Part shown: positions 36,515 through 43,962 of the stretch, piece by piece | Numbering within the stretch: the first letter of the stretch is position 1 | Layout of the letters: each line of letters opens with the position of its first letter | NCBI GenBank assembly: GCA_947498785.1 | Contig: CANMLS010000020.1 | Span: 22,655 to 86,654 of the forward strand | From: an uncultured Aquimarina sp. | Lineage (GTDB): Bacteria; Bacteroidota; Bacteroidia; Flavobacteriales; Flavobacteriaceae | Length of the DNA stretch: 64,000 nt | Reading direction: 5' to 3' | Program-made: the position numbers and the translations under genes | The notes under the pieces: generated by a model | Told to the model about the DNA's origin: nothing | Database searches by the model: none | The model's input: the letters and a program-made list of their open reading frames with translations, nothing else

Positions 36515-36811
36515 TTATAAAATCAATAAGCTATTATCAGCTGCAGCAAAATCATTCCATAAATACCCATCAGCCTCAGTTTCATTGGTCCATTGACCAT
36601 CTACAAGATATTTAAATTCAAAATTATTGTCTTTTGGAAGATCAATCGTTCCTTTAAAATTTCCATTCTTTAATTTTTTAAGGACAGTAGCTTCTGCGTT
36701 CCATTCATTAAACTCTCCAGCTACACTCACGTTGGTTGCCTCTTTCGCAGGAACAATAAAAGTAACCTTGCAGATAGGTTTAGATTTTAAATATTGTTTT
36801 GTAATCGCCAT
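36515..36811 (-). CDS. CBM48/isoamylase early-set domain protein
   Basis: The 98 residues are essentially one E-set/CBM48 domain: KVTFIVPAKEATNVSVAGEFNEWN, then FKGTIDLPKDNNFEFKYLVDGQWTNETEADGYLWNDFAAADN. This is the fold of glycogen-binding modules in branching enzymes and AMPK beta. No catalytic domain and no signal peptide are present, so it is a cytoplasmic stand-alone glycan-binding module, perhaps tied to glycogen. It is a single gene; such short forms are common in Flavobacteriaceae. Confidence 0.9.
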   Translation of the reverse strand: MAITKQYLKSKPICKVTFIVPAKEATNVSVAGEFNEWNAEATVLKKLKNGNFKGTIDLPKDNNFEFKYLVDGQWTNETEADGYLWNDFAAADNSLLIL

Positions 36812-36911
36812 AATTTTATATACTGTTTATATTGGTTAGTAAAAATCAGCATTAAGTTACTACAAAACTTTATAATTTAAAAGAGAGAAGCGTCAGATTA
36901 TCAGTTATTTA

Positions 36912-37994
36912 TTAACGATAACGATGTAGTGTGTTAAATAATTTATCAAGATCCTCAATAGTATTATAAAAATGGAGACTTATTCTAATGCCCGGACCTC
37001 TTAATGAGGTAATGATATTATCTTCTTTTAGTTGGTTAAATAACCTATGATTTCCGTTTATGTTAAAAATAGAACTATGTTTTGGTCGTTTTATAACATC
37101 CTCTTCTAACAGTTGTAACTTGGTAAGTTCAGATTTGGCATAATTGGATAATTCATTAATGTGTACTTCGATAGTAGATAAATTTATTTTGGAGAGGAAA
37201 TCTAGAGAATATTGTAAACTTCCAAAGTTAAATGTATCCAAATGGCCACATTCGAATCTGGCTTGTAAACTTGTGTATGAAGAATCGTAGTCAGTATTGG
37301 ATGCAGCATTTTTGTAATCAGAAGGAGTAATACTATCTAAGATGTTATTTTTGAATAACATAAAACCGTTACCATAACCACCTAATAGCCATTTGTATCC
37401 ACTGCATCCCATAATATCAATTCCTGAGGTGTCAAAGTCAAAAACTTTTGTACCACAGAATTGTGTAGCATCGGCAATGATGAGAATGTCAGGATATTTA
37501 CTTTTTAAGGAAGCAAGAAATCCATGATCGATGGCAATACCATTAATATATTGTACTAAACTAAATGCAAAAATATCAGGCTTGTTTTTTTTTATGGTAT
37601 TTTCGATATTTTGTTCCAAAGTAGCATTCACTTTTGCATAACAAATTTCAAATCCTTTATTAGCAACCGCAAAATTAATTGAGGGGTAATCCTCATCTAA
37701 TAAAAGTACTTTTTTATTTTTTTTAAGTCCGTTTAAGATCGTATTAAAACCTATTGAAAAATTGGGAGTTAATACTGTATCACCTTCAGAATTCTTAAAA
37801 AAAGAAGCTATAGTTTTACGTACATTTGATAAAAAAGTGGCTTGAGTATTTCTAAATATACTACCCGAAATCAGAAAATCCAAATCATGTCCTTGTCTAA
37901 AATCAAGGAGTGAGTCATAGAGTAAACCAGAAGAAGCTGTATTGAGATATGTATTCTGAGCTAAAATTGGGAATTCTTTTCTTAAATTCTTCAT
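36912..37994 (-). CDS. Class V (cysteine desulfurase-fold) aminotransferase
   Basis: A 360-residue PLP enzyme of aminotransferase class V. It starts FPILAQNTYLNTASSGLL, has VLLLDEDYPSINFAVA, IIADATQFCGTKVFD (the Asp that pairs with the pyridine N) and the PLP lysine in GCSGYKWLLGGYGNGF. Substrate could be cysteine, kynurenine or a related compound. EgtE, the last enzyme of ergothioneine synthesis, belongs to this fold and the egt operon is 1.2 kb away on the other strand, so an EgtE-like C-S lyase role is possible but not shown. Confidence 0.85.
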   Translation of the reverse strand: MKNLRKEFPILAQNTYLNTASSGLLYDSLLDFRQGHDLDFLISGSIFRNTQATFLSNVRKTIASFFKNSEGDTVLTPNFSIGFNTILNGLKKNKKVLLLDEDYPSINFAVANKGFEICYAKVNATLEQNIENTIKKNKPDIFAFSLVQYINGIAIDHGFLASLKSKYPDILIIADATQFCGTKVFDFDTSGIDIMGCSGYKWLLGGYGNGFMLFKNNILDSITPSDYKNAASNTDYDSSYTSLQARFECGHLDTFNFGSLQYSLDFLSKINLSTIEVHINELSNYAKSELTKLQLLEEDVIKRPKHSSIFNINGNHRLFNQLKEDNIITSLRGPGIRISLHFYNTIEDLDKLFNTLHRYR

Positions 37995-38059
37995 AAGTAA
38001 TTTTAGGGCATTTTATTAAAAACTATATCTTTACTTACCTATACAAAGGTAGTATTAAT

Positions 38060-38998
38060 ATGTTTTCAAAAAAGAAAAAAACTTTGCAGATTGATCCTCA
38101 ACAGCGAGAACTTTATGAACATGCACGTAAACGTGTTATTCAAAAAAAAAGACTTTTCCAGCATTTCATAATCTTTGCAGTAGGATCTATTTTTTTTATC
38201 ATTTTAAATCTGGCATTTGGATATGGAAAAGAGATTACATTTTTTGGTGTGTCATGGTCTGTTGTTGCCATATTATGTTGGTTTTTTCTTTTAGCCATTC
38301 ATTTTTGTAATGTATGGTTGTTTAGTACGTTTATGGGACAAGAATGGTCTGACCGCCAGATGGAAAGATTAATTACTAAACAAAAAGAAGAAATAGCTTT
38401 AATCCAAAAAGATATAGATCTAATGTATCCAAAGGGAGAACTTATAATGAAAAAAGAAGAATTCATTAAAGAAAAGGCGTCTGAGATTGTAGGAGAATTA
38501 AAAGCAACTAAAAGTATGATCACAATGATTGCTGCAGCAGGAGAAAATAATGCTTTAGGAAAGGACAATGATTTGGTTTGGCATTTACCTGATGATTTTA
38601 AACGATTTAAGAGTCTCACCTCTGGGCATAATATTATTATGGGACGTAAAACCTTTGAAACTTTTCCAAAATTACTTCCAAACCGTGTGCATATTGTAAT
38701 TACTCGAAACACATCATATCAAGCAGAAGGAGCAATTGTAGTGCATACAATAGAAGATGCTCTGGAAGTAGCTAAAGGAGACGCGCAACCTTTTATTATT
38801 GGTGGTGGTGAAATTTATACTATGGGAATGGAACACTCTGATTGTATTGAACTCACTCGTGTACATGAGTCCTTTGAAGCAGATGCTTTTTTTCCAGAAA
38901 TTGATACCGAGGTTTGGAAACTAGAGAAGGAAGAGTTTCATGATATCGATGAGAAACATAAACATTCATTCACCTATTTAACATATAAGAGAAGGTAA
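38060..38998 (+). CDS. Membrane-anchored dihydrofolate reductase (2TM-DHFR fusion)
   Basis: The 312-residue protein joins two domains in one frame. Residues about 1-110 are a 2TM domain with two hydrophobic helices (about 36-55 and 66-88) and HFCNVWLFSTFMGQEWSDRQMERLI. A charged coiled linker (about 105-152) leads to a complete DHFR from about 153: ITMIAAAGENNALGKDNDLVWHLPDDFKRFK, IIMGRKTFETF, FIIGGGEIY and a normal C-terminus. DHFR reduces dihydrofolate for ThyA and other enzymes. In related genomes I recall these as neighbouring but separate genes; here no stop separates them. It is coupled to a lipoprotein gene (TAATG). Confidence 0.92.
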   Translation: MFSKKKKTLQIDPQQRELYEHARKRVIQKKRLFQHFIIFAVGSIFFIILNLAFGYGKEITFFGVSWSVVAILCWFFLLAIHFCNVWLFSTFMGQEWSDRQMERLITKQKEEIALIQKDIDLMYPKGELIMKKEEFIKEKASEIVGELKATKSMITMIAAAGENNALGKDNDLVWHLPDDFKRFKSLTSGHNIIMGRKTFETFPKLLPNRVHIVITRNTSYQAEGAIVVHTIEDALEVAKGDAQPFIIGGGEIYTMGMEHSDCIELTRVHESFEADAFFPEIDTEVWKLEKEEFHDIDEKHKHSFTYLTYKRR

Positions 38999-39231
38999 TG
39001 AAAGATATTGGTTTGATCTGTATTGTGTTATTATTTGTAAGTTGCGGAAAAGAAAAAAAGAAAGATCTTGTTACCAATCAAAGTAACGAGAATATAAAAG
39101 AAAAAATAGAACATACAGTTGCTGATGTGTCAAAAGAAATAGATAAAACATTAGAAAAAAAACTATACACATATATTAGAAAACCTTCGGATTCTATTTT
39201 TTATATTGAAAACGATACTTCAAAAAAATAG
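38998..39231 (+). CDS. Small lipoprotein
   Basis: A 77-residue lipoprotein: signal MKDIGLICIVLLFVSCGKEKK with lipobox Cys16, then a Lys/Glu/Asn-rich helical stretch (KEKIEHTVADVSKEIDKTLEKKL) and a short tail. Its ATG overlaps the DHFR stop by one base (TAATG), implying translational coupling. The function is unknown and no family is recognised. Confidence 0.65.
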   Translation: MKDIGLICIVLLFVSCGKEKKKDLVTNQSNENIKEKIEHTVADVSKEIDKTLEKKLYTYIRKPSDSIFYIENDTSKK

Positions 39232-39377
39232 GGCTATCTAATACTCAAAATAGAATTTTACTCCCAATAGAATTTGATAAAATATATACTCCAGATCTTA
39301 CGGTAAAAGGTTTTTTATAAACAAAAGTATTGACAAACAGGTGTTTATGTCTTTGATGGTTTGTAACTTTTAATGCT

Positions 39378-39385
39378 TACTTTTG
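39378..39385 (+). promoter_or_regulatory. Promoter -7 box of fabD
   Basis: TACTTTTG matches TAnnTTTG. A TTTG about 22 bases upstream may be the -33 box. The box falls inside the first codons of the longer frame starting at 39373, supporting ATG 39412 as the true fabD start. Confidence 0.55.
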
Positions 39386-39411
39386 TCAAAATTTTAAATA
39401 CACGATTTCAT

Positions 39412-40293
39412 ATGAATGCATATGTATTTCCAGGTCAGGGTGCCCAGTTTTCTGGAATGGGTCTTGATCTGTACGAAAACTCTGAAATTGCCAAAGAACT
39501 TTTTCATAAAGCTAATGATATTTTAGGTTTTGAAATTACTAAAATCATGTTTGAAGGTTCTGTAGATGAGCTAAAGCAAACCAAAGTTACTCAACCAGCT
39601 ATTTTTTTACATTCTGTTATTTTAAGTAAAGTATTAGGAGATAGTTTTAAACCAGACATGGTTGCAGGACATTCATTAGGAGAATTTTCTGCTTTGGTTG
39701 CAAATGGAACTCTTACTTTTGAAGATGCTCTACAACTGGTATCTAAGCGAGCAATGGCAATGCAAAAGGCATGTGAATTAAAACCATCTACAATGGCAGC
39801 GGTTTTGGGGTTAGAAGATGAGGTTGTTGAAGAAACTTGTGCTGAAATTGAGGGAGTAGTTGTAGCTGCAAATTATAATTGCCCCGGGCAATTAGTGATT
39901 TCTGGCGAAGTTGAAGCTATCAATAAAGCTTGTGAAGTATTAAAAGAAAAAGGAGCTCGAAGAGCATTGGTGTTGCCTGTTGGTGGAGCATTTCACTCAC
40001 CATTAATGGAGCCTGCAAGAGAAGAGTTGGCTGCAGCAATTGAGGCTACTACTTTTAGTACCCCAAACTGTCCAGTGTACCAGAATGTAACTACAAAAGC
40101 TGTTACAGATCCTTCTGAAATTAAGAAAAATTTAATTGCACAACTTACTGCTCCAGTAAAATGGACGCAAAGTGTACAAAATATGATTGAAGAAGGAGCA
40201 ACACATTTTACAGAAGTTGGACCAGGAAAAGTATTATCTGGATTAGTCAAGAAAATAAATCGTTCTATGGAAACAATTTTGGCTTCGATTTAA
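39412..40293 (+). CDS. fabD: Malonyl-CoA:ACP transacylase
   Basis: A 293-residue FabD from ATG 39412 (MNAYVFPGQGAQFSGMG). The nucleophile elbow GHSLGEFSAL carries the catalytic Ser, ANYNCPGQLVISGE follows, and the His is in GGAFHSPLME; the C-terminal EVGPGKVLSGL is also conserved. It moves the malonyl group from CoA to acyl carrier protein for fatty acid elongation. The frame is open back to 39373, but those codons cover the promoter. It is a single gene with its own terminator. Confidence 0.95.
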   Translation: MNAYVFPGQGAQFSGMGLDLYENSEIAKELFHKANDILGFEITKIMFEGSVDELKQTKVTQPAIFLHSVILSKVLGDSFKPDMVAGHSLGEFSALVANGTLTFEDALQLVSKRAMAMQKACELKPSTMAAVLGLEDEVVEETCAEIEGVVVAANYNCPGQLVISGEVEAINKACEVLKEKGARRALVLPVGGAFHSPLMEPAREELAAAIEATTFSTPNCPVYQNVTTKAVTDPSEIKKNLIAQLTAPVKWTQSVQNMIEEGATHFTEVGPGKVLSGLVKKINRSMETILASI

Positions 40294-40336
40294 AATAACA
40301 TTCAACTTAATGATGAGTTTATCCTCATTAAAATCT

Positions 40337-40369
40337 CCCCTAAAGATAAAGAAACTTTAGGGGTTTTTT
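40337..40369 (+). terminator. Rho-independent terminator of fabD
   Basis: CCCCTAAAG (40337-40345) pairs perfectly with CTTTAGGGG (40355-40363), followed by six T. Confidence 0.93.
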
Positions 40370-40756
40370 GATTTAAATGCTACAGTAAAAATGATAGCAT
40401 ATTTAATTTAAAAAACTATTCTCTATATTCTAAATCGATTTAAAGCAAGTTATTTTGTTTGCATTTCAGTATGACAAAATATTTGTACTTATGGTTTTAA
40501 GTTTGTAATTAACAGATGTGTAATGATTTAAAAAAAAGATATGGAATTCACACAAATAATTTTTGATATTGAAGTGAATAATTTTTAATTTTATTAGAGT
40601 CAATGTATAGTTATAATGGTATTTTTTGAAGACAAAATATAGATAAGATGATTGACTCGAAAAAGCAAATTTTGATAAAATATTTATATAGTGCAGACAC
40701 AGATTGTGAGTGTCTTTAAATTGTTCACAGAATAATAATTTTTTATCCCCAGAATT
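40370..40756. other. Intergenic leader of the GG-leader peptide gene
   Basis: No coding sequence is visible. A small hairpin, GACAC/GTGTC, lies near 40696-40715. The promoter of the peptide gene should be here, but I cannot point to a clean TAnnTTTG box. Confidence 0.4.
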
Positions 40757-40915
40757 ATGTTAAAAAGCATTTTAAACATTAAAAATGTTCAAGAATTAAA
40801 AAGAGAAGCTCAAACTTTAATTAAAGGAGGAGTGGAAATACCATGTATGAGACGTTCCGATTGTCCCAGTGGATACGACTGTAGTGATAATGGCTATTGC
40901 TATATAGTGTATTGA
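40757..40915 (+). CDS. Double-glycine-leader peptide with four evenly spaced cysteines
   Basis: A 52-residue peptide from ATG 40757 to TGA 40915. Residues 1-25, MLKSILNIKNVQELKREAQ then TLIKGG, form an amphipathic leader ending in Gly-Gly, like the Bacteroidota natural-product/bacteriocin-type leaders cleaved and exported by C39-peptidase ABC transporters. The 27-residue core holds four Cys at 30, 36, 42 and 48, each exactly six apart, and reads CMRRSDCPSGYDCSDNGYC. This suits two disulphides or thioether rings. No maturation enzyme or transporter lies nearby. It has its own terminator. A secreted antimicrobial, toxin-like or signalling peptide is possible; the function is unproven. Confidence 0.75.
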   Translation: MLKSILNIKNVQELKREAQTLIKGGVEIPCMRRSDCPSGYDCSDNGYCYIVY

Positions 40916-40939
40916 TTTTTTGAATATTCAATGATTTTG

Positions 40940-40970
40940 AAAAGAGACTATTTAAAATGGTCTCTTTTTT
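40940..40970 (+). terminator. Terminator of the GG-leader peptide gene
   Basis: AAAAGAGACTATTT (40940-40953) pairs with AAATGGTCTCTTTT (one mismatch), followed by a T run to 40970. It also overlaps the last codons of the broken minus-strand gene. Confidence 0.75.
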
Positions 40971-42058
40971 AGTATGCAATATGATTTCTTATCTTTATCA
41001 AAAAACAATACTAATAGAGGATTTTGATATTCATGTTTTTTTATTTTTTCTTTAAGTTTGGATAATTGTTTTTGATATTCTGGTACATGTTGGGTGTCAT
41101 ATTCTTTGGCTAAGTGAATAGCTTTTTGTTGTGTTTCTATTGCTGCTTTAAGCTGATTATCTTTTTCTAGTACTTCTGATAAGCTACGGCATGCCCATGG
41201 GGATTTAGGATGATATTCTACCCGTCTTTTAAAAACTTCTATAGATTCCTTAATTCTTCTATCCTTTAATAATTTTCCTCCTATGAATCGTAGAGAATTT
41301 ACACTATTCCACCGTTCAGCTTTTGGAAGAACAGGAAAACCATATAGTGTAGAGAGGTTTTGGTGAAAAGTATCTATATTTTTTAAAGCATTTCCTAGTT
41401 GTTTTATGATATCTCTGAATTTGGAGACCATTTTTCTATAGGAAACATAATTTCTATTGAAAAAAGCATTGCTTTTACAATACAATCGTAATGTTCTTCG
41501 TTGGATATGGTTTCCACTTTTAGTATAAGATTTTTAGATTGAAACGGAGCTAGGTGTTTTTGCAGCTCATTAAGATTGTTTTGATATTGTTTTTTTAAAT
41601 AAGGAAATAACTCCTCTTTAAGATGTTTTACAAATTGATCAGGATCTGCATCGAATTCTAGTTTTTCTGTACTTCTTCACATGCCATTGGTATACACGTT
41701 TGGGGCGTAATGTTTTTCTTCATCAAAACTAATAACGATGGCTTCAGGCATAAGAGTGACAGAACTAAGATGTTTTACGATACCTGATATCATGTGAAAG
41801 AACTTAATTCCGTGAGAACCATTGATCATGATTATCGGATATGTATGATCTTCAGAAACGTCATGAAAACTTTCTGGGAGATACATATTCATTACTCTTC
41901 TCATTAAGAATTTTAGAATAAAAAGTAATTTTTTCGGCATACGAAATAGGCGTAGTAGCAATTTGTGTCAAACCTGAATTATTAGCTTGCTGGGCTATTC
42001 CAGAAAAAATAGATACTAATAAAAGAGTGATGATTATAAAAAGGCCATTTGTTTTCAT
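40952..42058 (-). pseudogene. Broken alpha/beta-hydrolase (esterase) with TPR C-terminus
   Basis: Four pieces in three registers make one ancestral protein. A signal peptide and start (MKTNGLFIIITLLLVSIFSGIAQQ, from 42058) runs to YSKILNEKSNEYV. After a frameshift near 41880, MNMYLPESFHDVSEDHTYPIIMINGSHGIKFFH continues to YTNGM. A TGA at a likely Trp position comes next, then RSTEKLEFDADPDQFVKHLKEELFPYLKKQY. The following segment lacks the GxSxGG core, so an internal deletion is likely. A last frameshift near 41450 leads to a TPR-like tail (41425-40952). Intact homologues resemble BesA/IroE-type esterases. It cannot make an active enzyme. Confidence 0.8.
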
Positions 42059-42074
42059 CTAGATTGATCGTTTT

Positions 42075-42710
42075 TTATTTTGCTTTCGCGAAAGCAATTT
42101 TTATTGCCAAACCACTTAATACAGATGCCATAAACCACTTTTGAACTCGAACCCAGATCGGGTTTTTGGCAAACCAGAGAGCCATTTTTGCGGCAGAAAT
42201 AACAATGAGAAAATTAATGCAAAAGCTAATGATAATTTGAACGACTCCTAATTGAAAACTTTGTGAGAGGATTGAGCCGTATTCGGGCTTGATAAACTGA
42301 GGGAAGAAGGATAAATAAAATAAAGCCATTTTTGGGTTAAGAATATTAGTTAGGAACCCAATATTAAATAGTTTAAAGGGTTTGTCTTTTTTTAAGGTAT
42401 GATCTGCATCAAAGATTTTATTACCATCAGACTTCACTGTATTGTATGCTAAATATAATAGGTAACCAACACCTAGGAATTTTACAATTATAAAAGCATA
42501 AGGTACGGCAAAGAATATAGCTGTTAATCCAAATGAAACCATGAGAATATGAAATAGAAACCCACAAATTACACCAAATAAAGAAATAACTCCCGCCTGT
42601 TTACCTTGTGATAAAGACCTTGATATCAAATATATCATATTTGGCCCTGGAGATAATACCATAACTAATGAGGCGAGAGCAAATACTAATAGTTCGTGTA
42701 TGGGTATCAT
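42075..42710 (-). CDS. LysE/RhtB-family exporter
   Basis: A 211-residue inner-membrane protein with six predicted helices and the family start LLVFALASLVMVLSPGPNMIYLISRSLSQGKQAGVISLFG. NPKMALFYLSFFPQFI lies mid-protein. Members export amino acids such as lysine, homoserine or threonine, or other small metabolites; the exact substrate cannot be read from sequence. It lies 16 bases after the broken esterase start, on the same strand but in no clear operon. Confidence 0.9.
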   Translation of the reverse strand: MIPIHELLVFALASLVMVLSPGPNMIYLISRSLSQGKQAGVISLFGVICGFLFHILMVSFGLTAIFFAVPYAFIIVKFLGVGYLLYLAYNTVKSDGNKIFDADHTLKKDKPFKLFNIGFLTNILNPKMALFYLSFFPQFIKPEYGSILSQSFQLGVVQIIISFCINFLIVISAAKMALWFAKNPIWVRVQKWFMASVLSGLAIKIAFAKAK

Positions 42711-42823
42711 ATGCTAGTTTTATGAATTAACAGTTTAAAAGTATTGTTTTTTTTTAATGCTGAAAATCAAATTAACATGATCTTTAGATATTCGGACTCC
42801 CTCAATATTTAATTGACTTCCAT

Positions 42824-43405
42824 TTATACGATGTCATGAATTTTTGCATGTTGTAATAACATAATAGTTTTACCATCTTTTATCTCTCCCGAGTGGATCA
42901 TTTCATATGCTGTATCAAAATCTAATTCTAGTACTTCTATATTTTCTTGTTCTTCTGATAAACCACCTCCATCACTTACTTTCATTTCTTTGGTGTATTC
43001 TGCAATGAAGAAATATAGTATTTCGGTAACCGATCCAGGAGACATATAGGATTCGAATATTTTTGTAACCTTAGAAATTTTATAACCTGTTTCTTCTTCA
43101 ATTTCTTTGCGAATGCAATCTTCTGCGTTGTCCTCATCTAGTAGTCCGGCACAAGCTTCTATCAACATACCATTTTCGTTACCATTTACATAGGTTGGTA
43201 ACCTAAACTGTTTGGTGAGAATAATTTTTTTAGTACTAGTATTATAAAGCAGGACAACAGCTCCATTCCCTCTATCATAAGTTTCTCGAGAGTGTGTTTC
43301 CCATTCGCCATTTTTATTTTGATATTTATAAGTTACTTTTTTGAGAGTGTACCAGTTATCTGATAACACTTCGGTTTTGGTAATTTTTATAGCATCATTG
43401 ATCAT
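42824..43405 (-). CDS. nudK: Nudix hydrolase, NudK-like GDP-mannose pyrophosphatase
   Basis: A 193-residue Nudix protein. The Nudix box region is GLLDEDNAEDCIRKEIEEETGY, and the upstream EACAGLLD and the following SPGSVTEILYFFIAEY are typical of the NudK/ADP-sugar branch. The N-terminal part (LSDNWYTLKKVTYKYQ, RETYDRGNGAVVLLYN) is the dimer-swap domain. NudK hydrolyses GDP-mannose to GMP and mannose 1-phosphate. It overlaps the small upstream gene by 11 bases, so they are co-transcribed. Confidence 0.88.
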   Translation of the reverse strand: MINDAIKITKTEVLSDNWYTLKKVTYKYQNKNGEWETHSRETYDRGNGAVVLLYNTSTKKIILTKQFRLPTYVNGNENGMLIEACAGLLDEDNAEDCIRKEIEEETGYKISKVTKIFESYMSPGSVTEILYFFIAEYTKEMKVSDGGGLSEEQENIEVLELDFDTAYEMIHSGEIKDGKTIMLLQHAKIHDIV

Positions 43406-43640
43406 TTCTTTGTAACGATTTTTTTAGGTTAATTTTTGAAATTGTTTTTCTGAGGGATTTAGAAGATTTGTTCATATCGATAATGACAAAACCTATTACC
43501 GATTTTATTAAATCTTCTTTTTTGATAATGGGGATATGTCGTATTATTTTTTCAGTTCCAGTAAGTAATGCATGAAGGTCGTTGATTAAAACCTCTTTGT
43601 TAAAACTAAGATTAAGGTGATTTGGGTATATGAGAATCAT
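43395..43640 (-). CDS. Small hypothetical protein upstream of nudK
   Basis: An 81-residue basic protein (MILIYPNHLNLSFNKEVLINDL...) with a hydrophobic stretch SVIGFVIIDM and a Lys/Ser-rich end. I do not recognise a family. Its 3' end overlaps the nudK start by 11 bases and its start follows another small frame by 13 bases, suggesting a three-gene unit. Small size and lack of a family keep this uncertain. Confidence 0.45.
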   Translation of the reverse strand: MILIYPNHLNLSFNKEVLINDLHALLTGTEKIIRHIPIIKKEDLIKSVIGFVIIDMNKSSKSLRKTISKINLKKSLQRNDQ

Positions 43641-43652
43641 ACAAAAAACATT

Positions 43653-43835
43653 TTATAGTTTTTCTGAAATTGTATATACATAGGTTAAGGCATGAATATA
43701 GTAAACCAATTCATTACTATCTGAATACATCGAGTGAATATAGTTTCTTACATCTTTAAAGAGGTCAATTAAATCAGGTTTTTTTAGTTCTAAGGAATAA
43801 AGAAAACCAAGATATATTTGCTTATTTGTGGTCAT
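43653..43835 (-). CDS. Very small hypothetical protein
   Basis: A 60-residue, aromatic-rich helical protein (IYLGFLYSLELKKPDLIDLF, ELVYYIHALTYVYTISEKL). It has no signal peptide, no clear family and no strong ribosome site. It is the first frame of the possible unit ending in nudK. It may be real; support is only its compact spacing. Confidence 0.4.
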   Translation of the reverse strand: MTTNKQIYLGFLYSLELKKPDLIDLFKDVRNYIHSMYSDSNELVYYIHALTYVYTISEKL

Positions 43836-43962
43836 AAGAAAATAATTTTTCAGCGATTTTTGATTGTCACTTTTCTAAACACCTTAAATATAAAAAAACG
43901 GACTGAATGAAGTATTTAATCTGTATAACTACTTTTTGTTTTTTTACTGATAATAAGTTAAA

